Shown: positions 17,335 through 26,157, counted from the stretch's first letter. The stretch: DNA of 64,000 nucleotides from CAIZGX01 sp964430305 (GCA_964430305.1 CAYSEX010000003.1:1-64000); one strand, 5' to 3'. Notes: generated by a model from the letters alone, not told the origin. Translations and numbers: made by a program.

Positions 17335-17346
17335 CATAATTGCAAT
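17328..17346. promoter_or_regulatory. Operator-like dyad 2 (Fur/Zur-type)
   Basis: AATGCAA-CATAA-TTGCAAT, one mismatch between arms. It shares spacing and arms with dyad 1, centre to centre 38 bp, and covers the -33 element of the receptor promoter. Confidence 0.62.
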
Positions 17347-17355
17347 AAAAAATAT

Positions 17356-17730
17356 ATGAGAAATACCCGAGCGAAACAACTGGTTATTGAAACACTTACT
17401 GAAAGTTCAGCAGCATGCACACATGCCTTTGTTTATGAGCAGTTAAAGCATGAATGTGATCGGGCAACGGTTTACCGAATTTTAGAAAGATTAACTGAAG
17501 AGGGGGTGCTACATAAAGTTGTGAATGTGAACGGTGTGATTAATTATGCTTTGTGTCAAACATGCGACCACCAGGCTAAGCATACTCACAATCATGTGCA
17601 TTTCAGTTGTGAATCTTGCTCGGAAGTTACATGTATTGATCAAATTGAACCACAAATTCAATTGCCAAAAAAATATCGCATTCACGAAGTGAATTTAACG
17701 GTCTCTGGACTTTGCCCAAACTGCAGTTAA
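17356..17730 (+). CDS. Fur-family transcriptional regulator, Zur-like
   Basis: A 124-residue metal-responsive repressor. The N-terminal winged helix contains the family signature CDRATVYRILERLTEEGVLHK. The C-terminal dimerisation domain has the structural zinc cysteines CESC and CPNC and a His-rich metal-sensing stretch (KHTHNHVHFSC). I choose the ATG at 17356. An earlier in-frame ATG at 17329 lies inside operator-like dyad 2, and its extra nine residues are not typical of the family. It is divergent from the metal receptor operon. Sensing of zinc rather than iron is inferred from context and the His-rich loop. Its stop shares a TTAA with the convergent YdeI-like gene. Confidence 0.85.
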   Translation: MRNTRAKQLVIETLTESSAACTHAFVYEQLKHECDRATVYRILERLTEEGVLHKVVNVNGVINYALCQTCDHQAKHTHNHVHFSCESCSEVTCIDQIEPQIQLPKKYRIHEVNLTVSGLCPNCS

Positions 17731-18374
17731 GATTTCTTTTGTGAACGGTAATCATCATGCATGCCTTTCCCCTCAAAAATGAGTGGCATGAATTTTTTAA
17801 TTCGCTCCGTTCTAGTTTTCGATTGTTTTGCTTGCGCGAAATGCAATAGGTACCCATTTCTTCTTCCGGGTGTAAGCTTTTCAAATGCCGCTTTGAAGGC
17901 AGGCTCTGAATTGAAAATGTGCTCTAATTCTTCAGGAATTTCATACTCGTCTGTTTTCTTATACAAAACTTTGGATCCTGACTTTTCCAATTCGATGGCC
18001 TCGAAAAGCAACATTTTCAGCTCGGCTTCATGCTCTTGAATTTGAACTACTGACGTAAAGCGAGTTTGTCTGCTTCCTTGAGAATTTTCAGTAGGTTGTA
18101 TCAACAGCATACTTTTTCCATCCAACAGACTTCCTTTAAAAAAAGAAAGTCCACAGGTTTCCTTAAATGCATGAAGAATAGCAATGTTTTTATTTTGATA
18201 TGTATATGTAGGTACTCCCCATTTCACTTGTTCTTCTAACCCACATGAAAGTGCAATTTTTCTCAGCACTGCTAATTCATTTTTCCAAATTAACATGCGA
18301 CATAAGGGAGTGCCTACATGCTCACAACGACCGCAACCTTCATTTAATATGGCCTCAATTGTTTTTTTCTTCAT
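17727..18374 (-). CDS. YdeI/OmpD-associated family protein
   Basis: A 215-residue cytoplasmic protein. The first part is a DUF1801-like fold (VKWGVPTYTYQNKNIAIL). The C-terminal third matches the YdeI/OmpD-associated region (IPEELEHIFNSEPAFKAAFEKLTPGRRNGYLLHF split over about residues 145-180, then AKQSKTRTERI). YdeI homologues were linked to resistance against bacteriocin-like peptides, but the molecular role is not established. An N-terminal CGRC-type motif (NEGCGRCEHVG) with nearby Cys could bind a metal and is outside the core family. It is convergent with the Fur-family gene. Confidence 0.7.
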   Translation of the reverse strand: MKKKTIEAILNEGCGRCEHVGTPLCRMLIWKNELAVLRKIALSCGLEEQVKWGVPTYTYQNKNIAILHAFKETCGLSFFKGSLLDGKSMLLIQPTENSQGSRQTRFTSVVQIQEHEAELKMLLFEAIELEKSGSKVLYKKTDEYEIPEELEHIFNSEPAFKAAFEKLTPGRRNGYLLHFAQAKQSKTRTERIKKFMPLIFEGKGMHDDYRSQKKS

Positions 18375-18452
18375 GATGTTTTGGCAAGCTTGTCAATGAA
18401 ATAATGAATGTCTATTTCGCATTCCTTTTGTAAACCAATTAACAAATATATT

Positions 18453-19265
18453 ATGAAACCAAAATTTTTTAAAGGATCGTTGAGTGCTGTTATCTTGATG
18501 TTGACAGCATTTAACTTCTATGGACAGGGCAATGTGCAACACGAACCTGAAACTGTTTTAGTCTCGGAAGGAGTCTTTTTTATGGGACGCCCCTTTAATC
18601 ATCCACAAATCAAAAAAGAAGAAGGCACAGAAGTGTATGTATCCACATTTAGAATAGGAAAATTTGAAGTAACCCAGAAAGAGTTTGAAGAAATTATGGA
18701 GTACAATCCAAGCGTTTCCGTTTGCGCTACTTGTCCGGTAAATAATGTCGATTACTATGAAGCTTGGTACTATTGTTATATGCTTTCTGAGAAAACGGGG
18801 AAAAAATACCGTTTACCGACTGAAGCAGAATGGGAATGGGCAGCCATGGGTGGTGCAATTGGATCAGCTAAACTATTGAACGGATTTGGTGATAAGACGA
18901 AATTTGCATGGTATGCTAAGAACTCAAAAGGCATTATTCATCCGGTTGGGTTGCTTGAACCGAATTCGTTGGGAATTTATGATATGCTTGGTAACGCGGA
19001 AGAAATCACGGGAGACTTATACAACAGATATTATTATGTAGCCAATACGAACAATCCAAAAGGTCTATCTAAGGGCAGAAAATGTGTGGTGAAAGGTGGG
19101 TGTTACAATACCATGAACGGAGAAGATTATGGCACTAAAATATACAATGGTGTTGAGTCTTCTTATGCACCCTATTTAGATATTTCATCTCGTGATTTCA
19201 TTAAAAAGAAAAAAGCAGATTTGTACAATGGATTCAGAGTAGTTTTGGAAGTTAGCCCGAATTAA
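18453..19265 (+). CDS. Formylglycine-generating enzyme-like (SUMF1) secreted protein
   Basis: A 270-residue exported protein with a signal peptide (ending NFYGQ) and one SUMF1/FGE-sulfatase domain (IGKFEVTQKEFEEIM, YRLPTEAEWEWAAMGG, NSLGIYDMLGNAEEI, NGFRVVLE). In true formylglycine-generating enzymes a copper-binding Cys pair near the C-terminus is needed. I see only VKGGCYN and no clear second Cys, so catalysis is doubtful. Related domains also occur in gliding and T9SS proteins GldJ/GldK. I start at the ATG before MKPKFF rather than 15 codons upstream, because this gives a normal signal peptide. No sulfatase gene is nearby. Confidence 0.78.
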   Translation: MKPKFFKGSLSAVILMLTAFNFYGQGNVQHEPETVLVSEGVFFMGRPFNHPQIKKEEGTEVYVSTFRIGKFEVTQKEFEEIMEYNPSVSVCATCPVNNVDYYEAWYYCYMLSEKTGKKYRLPTEAEWEWAAMGGAIGSAKLLNGFGDKTKFAWYAKNSKGIIHPVGLLEPNSLGIYDMLGNAEEITGDLYNRYYYVANTNNPKGLSKGRKCVVKGGCYNTMNGEDYGTKIYNGVESSYAPYLDISSRDFIKKKKADLYNGFRVVLEVSPN

Positions 19266-19274
19266 GTATATTCG
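19245..19274 (+). promoter_or_regulatory. Candidate promoter for the 49-residue ORF
   Basis: TTG (19245-19247), 19-base spacer, TATATTCG (19267-19274), 16 bases before the GTG. TAnnTTCG differs from the consensus by one base and recurs upstream of other genes here. Confidence 0.45.
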
Positions 19275-19290
19275 TGCCAACATTCACTCA

Positions 19291-19440
19291 GTGACTAATC
19301 CAGAGAACAAATCACCAGAACAACTTGAATTGGAGCTTGCAGAAATGAAAGCACAAAAGGAAAAGTTGGAGCGCGAGTTAATTGCTCGTGAAGAACTGAT
19401 GCAGTCCATGTTTTCATTATTGGCTGAAAAGAAGAAATAG
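19291..19440 (+). CDS. Small coiled-coil protein, 49 residues
   Basis: GTG-initiated ORF with TAG stop at 19438-19440. The product is highly charged and almost wholly helical: a continuous Glu/Lys/Leu-rich stretch (ELELAEMKAQKEKLEREL) with heptad spacing, ending in SLLAEKKK. There is no signal peptide or Cys. It falls in a 225-bp gap between the FGE-like gene and the M36 protease gene and has its own promoter-like sequence. The frame has no ATG upstream, so GTG is the only sensible start. The function is unknown; a partner-binding or regulatory micro-protein is possible. Confidence 0.5.
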   Translation: MTNPENKSPEQLELELAEMKAQKEKLERELIAREELMQSMFSLLAEKKK

Positions 19441-19490
19441 TTTTTCCGTTTCAATTTTTTGTTGCATCTTCCGAAAACCAATTCGGAATC

Positions 19491-22469
19491 ATGAGAAAAG
19501 TCATTTTACTATCATTCGCGTTAGCTTCATTTACTGTCTCTGCGCAAAACTCAATTGAACACAGTGCCAATCCGCTCGAGGTTCGGATTTATGAATCAAA
19601 GGCCAGTTTCCATAAAGAAAAGCAAATGGAATATTCCAACGCTTCATCATGGAAGTCTTTTGCAAACAATCACGAGCGGTGGTCTGCTGTTTTTTCAGAA
19701 TACACAGGTATGCCTGTTAAAGCATTTGGTAAGCCCTTTCAATTTGCAGGTGAATCGAACGCTGAAACAGCTACAGCCTTTGTGCAAAGCTTGAACAATC
19801 AGTTTACAAATGCGAATGTGATTTTGTCATTCAGAAAAGAAACATCAACCAACAAATACACGCAATTCAATTACGATCAGTATTACAACGGTCATCGTGT
19901 TTTATTTTCGAAAGTAAATGTGAAGTTCGTAGGTTCTAAGATTGCACAGTTCGCATTCGGAGTTTATCCCAACATTGAATTAGGCGAGTTGAATTCAATT
20001 GCAGCCTCTCAAGCTTTGGCCAGTGCCACTATAGGAACCACAATGCCTGTTGTAGGAAGTGAGGTGAATGATTCTGAAATCTTCATCTTGCCAGTGCCTT
20101 CGGCAAACGGTATGACATACCACTACGTGTATGAAGTGAAATTTCGCACAACCTCGAATCAAAACATTCCAGAACATTATTTATGTTATGTTGATGCTAC
20201 AAACGGAGAATTATTGTTCAGAAAGAATTTAGTTTCTCACGCAGGTGGTGGTCCGGTAAAACCTCATCTAGATGAAGAATTGGTTGCAGATGTGCAGGTG
20301 AACGGTAATGTATATCTCGATAATCCATACGGTACGGTTGTCTCTTCAGGTCTTTCCAACATTTATATTACACAAGGAGGTACAGAATATCAAACCAATC
20401 TTTCAGGTGGTGGAACAATCAATGCCAATCCTGGAGCAGCGGTAGTTCGATTGGAAGGCCCTTGGTCTTCGGTGAATACGGATGGTGTTATTCCTCAGAA
20501 AAATGTTACTCTTACAGGTGGCCTTAACACCATTGATATGACCCCGAATGCGACCATTCAAGAACTTTCCGCTTACTTAAGCGTTAATCGTATTCACGAC
20601 CATTGCAAATTTTGGATGCCAACTTTCAATGGGATGGATTTCCAACTTCCAACCAACATAGATCTAACCACTGGTGATTGTAACGCATTTTATGATGGCA
20701 GTAGCATTAATTTTTATGCAATTGGTAACGGTTGCAACGCCACGAGTTTGATTGCTGATGTGGTTTTTCATGAATACGGCCATGGTATCAACGATAACTA
20801 TTACCAAAGTCAAAGTAGCTTTTTTATGAATGGCGCAATAGGTGAGGGGTATGCAGATTACTGGGCAATTTCGCTTGGAGACAACCCTGTTATTGGTGTT
20901 GGTTTCTACACAGACAATCAAGACGGAATACGCAGATATGATACCGAGCGCAAAGTGTATCCGCAAGATTTAGTTGGTGAGGTACACGCCGACGGAGAAA
21001 TTATTATGGGAGCATGGTATGATACTCATTTGCTCATGGGGGGCGATTGGATTACAACCATGCCTTTGTTTATTGAGGCATACGCAGGTCTGCAAGCGGA
21101 AGCCGCCGACGGAAACGAAGGCGAGGCTTTCACTGATATTTTATTAGATGTTTTGTTGGCAGATGATGATGATGGTGATATAACCAATGGAACTCCACAT
21201 GGTTCGGCAATTGTTGAAGGATTTTATTTGCATGGTATAACGTTAATCTCGCCCGCCGTATTAAGTCATACCGATGAACTTTTCAGCCCAGCTTTGGAGG
21301 TGTTTGATTTGACTGCAGATTTGGATTTGTTCTTTCCATACACCCAATATTTAGAGTCTGTGAATTGTCATTATCAATTGAATAACGGAACATGGCAAAT
21401 GACTCCAATGAATTTAGCAAGTGGTAGTTATGTGGCAAGTTTTCCAGCTCAGCCTGTAGGAACCATATTAAAATATTACTTCACGGCTATAGATAGCAAT
21501 GGATCTATTGGTTCGGTATTACCAACTGCAGCTCACTTACAGAACTTTGCAGCTATTCCATATATACGCTTAATTGGTGTTGATGAAGTGGGCAGACATG
21601 ACTGCGACAACAACGAAGATTGGGGTACTTGGTCACTGGGTGTTGCCGGAGATAATGCAACTACAGGAATTTGGGATTTAGAAATTCCAATTGAATCTGT
21701 TACTGTAGATGTATCTCCAGGAACCGTAGTTCAAACCGGCACACAAGTTACCCCCGGTGGAGAATACTGCTTCTTTACGGCGAATGATCCCACACAAGGC
21801 GGAATTGGTGTTGCCGATGTTGATGGTGGAAAAACAACCTTGCAATCAACAACCATTGATTTATCAAGTTATGCGAATCCGATAGTTTCCTATTACAGAT
21901 GGTATACCAATAGCCCTCCTGGTGGAGCCAATCCTAATGCAGACTATTGGCAAGTGAGAATGAGCAACAACAATGGAGCAACATGGACATATGTGGAGAA
22001 TACCCTAACAAGTGATATGCGTTGGAGACGCAATGCATTCCACGTGAGTGACTACATGACCCCAACCAATCAAATGAAATTTCAATTCATTGCAAGCGAT
22101 TCACTACGCCCGAATGTGAATTTAAATGGAGGTTCGTTGGTAGAAGCGGCATTGGATGATTTTATTGTCTATGACGATGCAATTATTGGAGTAGAGGAAG
22201 CAGCCGCAACTTTAGAAGTTTTATCTGTATTTCCAAATCCAACTGCTTCAAACATTAACCTTCAATTTTCTCTGAATACTCCGGCGCAACTTGAATTTAT
22301 TGTTACAGATGCAACGGGAAGAACGATATATGCAATTCCTGCAAAAGAATTTGGAACACATCAGACCAACATCTCCATACCCTGCGAGAAATGGGCAAAA
22401 GGAACATATCAAGTTCTTTTACGATCGAATAAAAAGGTACTAGATTCAATCCCGTTTATTAAAGAATAA
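19491..22469 (+). CDS. M36-family (fungalysin-like) metalloprotease with T9SS sorting domain
   Basis: A secreted 992-residue zinc protease. It has a signal peptide (ending SAQ), then an FTP-like propeptide (about 30-230, FNYDQYYNGHRVLFSKVNVK). The catalytic domain carries H427-E428-Y-G-H431 (VVFHEYGHGIND) and the third zinc ligand E452 (GEGYADYW). Further beta-rich domains follow, and a T9SS type A sorting domain ends the protein (VFPNPTASNINLQFS, KGTYQVLLRS). It acts outside the cell, presumably on protein nutrients. Its stop overlaps the ATG of the next gene (TAATG), indicating an operon. Confidence 0.9.
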   Translation: MRKVILLSFALASFTVSAQNSIEHSANPLEVRIYESKASFHKEKQMEYSNASSWKSFANNHERWSAVFSEYTGMPVKAFGKPFQFAGESNAETATAFVQSLNNQFTNANVILSFRKETSTNKYTQFNYDQYYNGHRVLFSKVNVKFVGSKIAQFAFGVYPNIELGELNSIAASQALASATIGTTMPVVGSEVNDSEIFILPVPSANGMTYHYVYEVKFRTTSNQNIPEHYLCYVDATNGELLFRKNLVSHAGGGPVKPHLDEELVADVQVNGNVYLDNPYGTVVSSGLSNIYITQGGTEYQTNLSGGGTINANPGAAVVRLEGPWSSVNTDGVIPQKNVTLTGGLNTIDMTPNATIQELSAYLSVNRIHDHCKFWMPTFNGMDFQLPTNIDLTTGDCNAFYDGSSINFYAIGNGCNATSLIADVVFHEYGHGINDNYYQSQSSFFMNGAIGEGYADYWAISLGDNPVIGVGFYTDNQDGIRRYDTERKVYPQDLVGEVHADGEIIMGAWYDTHLLMGGDWITTMPLFIEAYAGLQAEAADGNEGEAFTDILLDVLLADDDDGDITNGTPHGSAIVEGFYLHGITLISPAVLSHTDELFSPALEVFDLTADLDLFFPYTQYLESVNCHYQLNNGTWQMTPMNLASGSYVASFPAQPVGTILKYYFTAIDSNGSIGSVLPTAAHLQNFAAIPYIRLIGVDEVGRHDCDNNEDWGTWSLGVAGDNATTGIWDLEIPIESVTVDVSPGTVVQTGTQVTPGGEYCFFTANDPTQGGIGVADVDGGKTTLQSTTIDLSSYANPIVSYYRWYTNSPPGGANPNADYWQVRMSNNNGATWTYVENTLTSDMRWRRNAFHVSDYMTPTNQMKFQFIASDSLRPNVNLNGGSLVEAALDDFIVYDDAIIGVEEAAATLEVLSVFPNPTASNINLQFSLNTPAQLEFIVTDATGRTIYAIPAKEFGTHQTNISIPCEKWAKGTYQVLLRSNKKVLDSIPFIKE

Positions 22470-22990
22470 TGAAAATTAAAATTTTTCTCTTTTCAATCGC
22501 TGCTTTATGCAGCGATTGTCTTTTGGCTCAGCAAGATCCCATTCTTAATTGGATAGGTCGCTATGAGGGGTCTATGAATATCATGTCAAAGAGGGCGAAA
22601 GATGACGCAAGTATTGTGTTAAAACAACAGCTTCCGGTGGAACTTCTGATTGCAAAGACATCAGATTCAAACACATTGATTTGGAGAATGAGTTATTTTA
22701 GTGATAATGGGCGAATGGACAAAGATTATAGACTCATACTTCCGAATGATACGCTAACGAAATATCTCATAGATGAACAAGACGGCATACGCATCGATTC
22801 TTATTTTTTCAATAACTGTTTAACTTCTTGTTTTCAGGTGGAAGGGTTAACCATTTGTGATCAATACAGGAAAACAGAAAACGGAATTTTTATGGAGTTG
22901 TATGGTGGTTCAATAGTCCAACAAACGGGTGTTTCAAGTCTCCAAATTGAGTTTGTTCAAAGTGTGGAATTGAATCGAATGAAAGATTAA
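22469..22990 (+). CDS. Exported hypothetical protein
   Basis: A 173-residue protein with a signal peptide (MKIKIFLFSIAALCSDCLLAQQ). The mature part looks like a single beta-rich domain (WIGRYEGSMNI, LLIAKTSDSNTLIWRMSYF, KDYRLILPND) with a Cys pair near NNCLTSCFQVEG, resembling lipocalin-like secreted proteins only in general form. I do not recognise a family. It is translationally coupled to the M36 protease gene, so it may act with it or simply share expression. Its stop directly abuts that of the convergent acyltransferase gene. Confidence 0.65.
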   Translation: MKIKIFLFSIAALCSDCLLAQQDPILNWIGRYEGSMNIMSKRAKDDASIVLKQQLPVELLIAKTSDSNTLIWRMSYFSDNGRMDKDYRLILPNDTLTKYLIDEQDGIRIDSYFFNNCLTSCFQVEGLTICDQYRKTENGIFMELYGGSIVQQTGVSSLQIEFVQSVELNRMKD

Positions 22991-23557
22991 TTATGTTGTT
23001 AATTTCTTCACGAATACTGCTGGATTTCCAGCCCAAATTTCATTCTCAGGAATGGACACTCGCACAACACTTCCGGCCCCTACAACACTATTTTTTCCAA
23101 TAGTAACCCCTTTCAAAATAATGGAATGAGCGCCAATGAATGCGTTCGATTCAATGCGAATGGGTTTATTTTTATAATTGGTATTCGGATCAATTTTGCG
23201 TTGTTCTGAATTGATGGGGTGAAAGTCAGTATCCCAAATGCAGCATCCTCCGCCTATCATCACTCCGTTTTCAATAATAATCTCCTCCCTGCAGCAGATA
23301 GTGGAATTGCTCATGGCAACTCGGTCACCGATTTCTAAATTTCCATTTGGACCAATCATGATACTTGAAGAGGTTGCACCCCCAATGATATTCGCATAGC
23401 GATTCGAGTTCACCACGATTCCTTTACCCAATTTTATTTTTCCTTGATTACGGATGAATAGAAATCCGTATGATTGTATACAGAATGGATTAATTCCATT
23501 GAGCATCCACCACATGGTGTTCAAAGGCAAATAGAAAATGTAGAGTAAGGTTTTCAT
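22991..23557 (-). CDS. Left-handed beta-helix acyltransferase (WcaF/LacA-like)
   Basis: A 188-residue hexapeptide-repeat transferase. Repeats such as IMIGPNGNLEIGDRVAMSNS, IIIENGVMIGGGCCIWDTD and GAHSIILKGVTIGKNSVVGAG are visible. DTDFHPI carries the catalytic His of the O-acetyltransferase subgroup, and the C-terminus (NEIWAGNPAVFVKKL) is the usual cap. It probably acetylates a sugar of a surface polysaccharide. It is the last gene of the gmd-fcl operon, and its ATG overlaps the fcl stop by 4 bp, which supports a GDP-fucose-linked role. Confidence 0.85.
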   Translation of the reverse strand: MKTLLYIFYLPLNTMWWMLNGINPFCIQSYGFLFIRNQGKIKLGKGIVVNSNRYANIIGGATSSSIMIGPNGNLEIGDRVAMSNSTICCREEIIIENGVMIGGGCCIWDTDFHPINSEQRKIDPNTNYKNKPIRIESNAFIGAHSIILKGVTIGKNSVVGAGSVVRVSIPENEIWAGNPAVFVKKLTT

Positions 23558-24600
23558 TTGTGTTGATTCAAATACCAGTGAATTAACCTTTGAATACCCT
23601 CTTGTAAATGAACAGCATGCTGAAAACCGAGTGATTTCAATTTCGAGATGTCTGTAAGTTTTCTAGGTGTTCCATCTGGCTTGCTAGAATTGAAAACAAT
23701 TTCCCCACTGAAACCAACTTCAGTTGCTATGAGTTGGGCTAAAGCCGATATTGAGATTTCCTCGCCAGTTCCAATGTTTATGTGTGTATTACGAACCTCA
23801 TTACCTTCAATAAGATCTGAAAACTGCACCTTTTCCATGATATGCACACATGCTGCGGCCATGTCATCAGACCACATAAATTCGCGCAATGGGGTTCCTG
23901 TTCCCCAAATCTCTACGGCATGCGCATTTACTCCGTATTGATTTAAATAGTTTAAAGCGTCATTTTGATTTCCAATTTTTAAATCATTGAAAATAAAATT
24001 CCAATTTTCATCTTGCAACGCTTTTGCAAGAATCATTTTTCGAATGAGCGCTGGTAGCACGTGCGATTTTTCTAAATCGAAATTGTCACCAAGGCCATAT
24101 AAATTGGTGGGCATAACCGATATGAAATTGGTTCCGTATTGTAGGTTATAGCTTTCGCATAATTTGATACCAGCAATTTTAGCAATGGCATACGGTTCAT
24201 TGGAATATTCAAGTGGACCAGTAAGAAGTTCAGATTCAGAGATGGGCTGATTCGCCATTTTCGGATATATACAGGTGCTTCCTAAGAAAAGTAATTTCTT
24301 GACATTATGCGCATACGAAGCATGAATGACATTGTTTTGGATTGTTAAATTTTCGTAGAGGAAATCTGCTCTGTAGGTGTTATTGGCTACAATTCCTCCC
24401 ACTTTAGCCGCTGCCAGAAATACATATTCCGGCTTTTCTAAAGCATAGAATGCGTTTACGGCCTCAGCGTTCAGCAAATCCAATTCCGATCTAGTGCGCG
24501 TGATAAGATTCGAATATCCTTTCGCTTCGAGATGCCGGAGTAAAGCACTTCCAACCAACCCCCGATGCCCGGCAATGAATATTTTAGAATTGAATTCCAT
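23554..24600 (-). CDS. fcl: GDP-L-fucose synthase
   Basis: Epimerase/reductase that turns GDP-4-keto-6-deoxymannose into GDP-L-fucose using NADPH. It is an extended short-chain dehydrogenase with nucleotide motif GHRGLVGSALLRHL. The catalytic Ser lies in LFLGSTCIYPK and the Tyr-Lys pair in NEPYAIAKIAG. At 348 residues it is slightly longer than the common 310-320. The extra length includes an insert around residues 195-225 (ALQDENWNFIFND, LNYLNQYG). It lies between gmd and the acyltransferase gene with overlapping starts and stops, so all three are one operon. Confidence 0.94.
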   Translation of the reverse strand: MEFNSKIFIAGHRGLVGSALLRHLEAKGYSNLITRTRSELDLLNAEAVNAFYALEKPEYVFLAAAKVGGIVANNTYRADFLYENLTIQNNVIHASYAHNVKKLLFLGSTCIYPKMANQPISESELLTGPLEYSNEPYAIAKIAGIKLCESYNLQYGTNFISVMPTNLYGLGDNFDLEKSHVLPALIRKMILAKALQDENWNFIFNDLKIGNQNDALNYLNQYGVNAHAVEIWGTGTPLREFMWSDDMAAACVHIMEKVQFSDLIEGNEVRNTHINIGTGEEISISALAQLIATEVGFSGEIVFNSSKPDGTPRKLTDISKLKSLGFQHAVHLQEGIQRLIHWYLNQHK

Positions 24601-25718
24601 TACTCAAAACTGTTGAAAATCTGATGACCGTGTTCTGAAAGTAGTTTTTCTTTTTTCATCAACTGTAAGTCGGCTTGCATCATCTCCTTCACGAGTTCTG
24701 TTAAACTTGTTTTCGCAACCCAACCCAATTTTTCTTTTGCCTTTGTGGGATCACCGATCAATAAATCAACTTCAGTAGGTCTGTAATACTTGGGGTCTAC
24801 TTGAATGACAATTTGTCCAACGGGCAGTTGATATTCACCTGTGCAAGCCGCAATTCGTCCCACTTCATTTTCATTTTCGCCTTCAAATGAGAGTGTTACG
24901 CCTAGTTCGGCGAAAGCCATTTCAACAAAACGTCTAACTGTAGAGGTTTTTCCAGTGGCAATGACCCAATCTTCTGCTTTTTCTTGCTGTAAAATTAACC
25001 ACATGGCTTCTACGTAATCTTTCGCATGCCCCCAATCGCGCTGTGCATTTAAGTTTCCTAAATACAATTTATCCTGCAATCCCAGCGCAATTTTCGCAGC
25101 TGCTCTTGTAATTTTTCGAGTGACAAAAGTTTCACCTCTCAAAGGCGATTCATGATTGAATAAGATACCGTTGCATGCAAAAAGATTGTAGGCTTCTCGG
25201 TAATTGACCGTAGACCAGAAAGCATACAGTTTAGCAACTGCGTATGGTGAGCGAGGGTAGAAGGGGGTAGTTTCCGATTGCGGAACGGCCTGTACCTTCC
25301 CATACAATTCAGAGGTTGAAGCTTGATATATTTTTGTTTTCGATTGCAAACCTAACAAACGAACTGCTTCAAGAATGCGCAAAGTTCCGAGTCCATCTGC
25401 ATTGCCTGTGTATTCTGGTGTTTCGAAAGAAACATGAACGTGGCTCATTGCAGCAAGATTGTAAATTTCGTCGGGTTGAATTTCTTGAATAAGGCGAATT
25501 AAATTCGAACTGTCTGTTAAGTCGCCGTAGTGTAGAATAAAATTTCTATTTGAAACGTGTGGGTCTTGGTATAGGTGGTCTATGCGTTCGGTATTGAATA
25601 AAGAAGATCTTCTTTTCATACCGTGTACAATGTAATTTTTACTCAGAAGTAATTCACTGAGATAAGCACCATCTTGACCATTAACGCCCGTAATGAGTGC
25701 AACTTTTTGATACGTCAT
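24600..25718 (-). CDS. gmd: GDP-mannose 4,6-dehydratase
   Basis: First step of GDP-L-fucose and GDP-rhamnose synthesis: removes water from GDP-D-mannose to give GDP-4-keto-6-deoxymannose. The 372 residues show the NADP motif TGVNGQDGAYLSE, the GMD signature HGMKRRSSLFNTERIDHL, catalytic STSELYGK and YPRSPYAVAKLYAFW, and FNHESPLRGETFVTRK. Its stop overlaps the fcl ATG. apaG lies only three bases upstream on the same strand, so the transcript probably starts before apaG. Confidence 0.96.
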   Translation of the reverse strand: MTYQKVALITGVNGQDGAYLSELLLSKNYIVHGMKRRSSLFNTERIDHLYQDPHVSNRNFILHYGDLTDSSNLIRLIQEIQPDEIYNLAAMSHVHVSFETPEYTGNADGLGTLRILEAVRLLGLQSKTKIYQASTSELYGKVQAVPQSETTPFYPRSPYAVAKLYAFWSTVNYREAYNLFACNGILFNHESPLRGETFVTRKITRAAAKIALGLQDKLYLGNLNAQRDWGHAKDYVEAMWLILQQEKAEDWVIATGKTSTVRRFVEMAFAELGVTLSFEGENENEVGRIAACTGEYQLPVGQIVIQVDPKYYRPTEVDLLIGDPTKAKEKLGWVAKTSLTELVKEMMQADLQLMKKEKLLSEHGHQIFNSFE

Positions 25719-25721
25719 GGC

Positions 25722-26108
25722 TTAATTTAATGCGTGATCTGCAAATAATTTAAACTCGGGTACATGTGCAGCGAACGTAGACTGTTCACCTCTGATTTGC
25801 ATGCTGTAATACCCAATCATGGTTCCAAATGGAGACATAAGGTCACAGGCGGAGGTGTACGAAAATGATGAACCGGGTTCAATGATTGGTTGTTCACCAA
25901 TAACACCAGGACCCTCAATTTCTCTGTTTACACCTGCGGCGTCTGCAACAAACCAGTGCCTGCGCAACAATTGAACTGGGAACTCATTTTGGTTTTCAAT
26001 GGTTACCATATAGGAAAAGATGAAGTTGTTATTTGAAATGGAACTCAAAGCTTTTTCAAACTTTGCTTGAACCATTACTTTAACTCCTGATGTAACTGCA
26101 ACAACCAT
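25722..26108 (-). CDS. apaG: ApaG domain protein
   Basis: A 128-residue protein forming a single immunoglobulin-like ApaG (DUF525) fold. Motifs include FIFSYMVTIENQNEFPVQLLRRHWFV, given here in parts: FIFSYMVTIENQ and VQLLRRHWFVAD. The glycine-rich GPGVIGEQPIIEPG, with FSYTSACDLMSPFGTMIGYY, completes the fold. E. coli ApaG was linked to cobalt resistance and magnesium efflux, but its biochemical role is unclear. It is the probable first gene of the gmd-fcl operon, a link I take as transcriptional convenience. Confidence 0.9.
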   Translation of the reverse strand: MVVAVTSGVKVMVQAKFEKALSSISNNNFIFSYMVTIENQNEFPVQLLRRHWFVADAAGVNREIEGPGVIGEQPIIEPGSSFSYTSACDLMSPFGTMIGYYSMQIRGEQSTFAAHVPEFKLFADHALN

Positions 26109-26157
26109 GTAGCGAATATAGTTAATAAACGCAACAGATTGTTAATAACCCCAAAAA

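Noticed and set aside
17329..17355. Nine-residue longer N-terminus for the Fur-family regulator
   Set aside because: The earlier ATG lies inside operator-like dyad 2 and adds residues not typical of the family.
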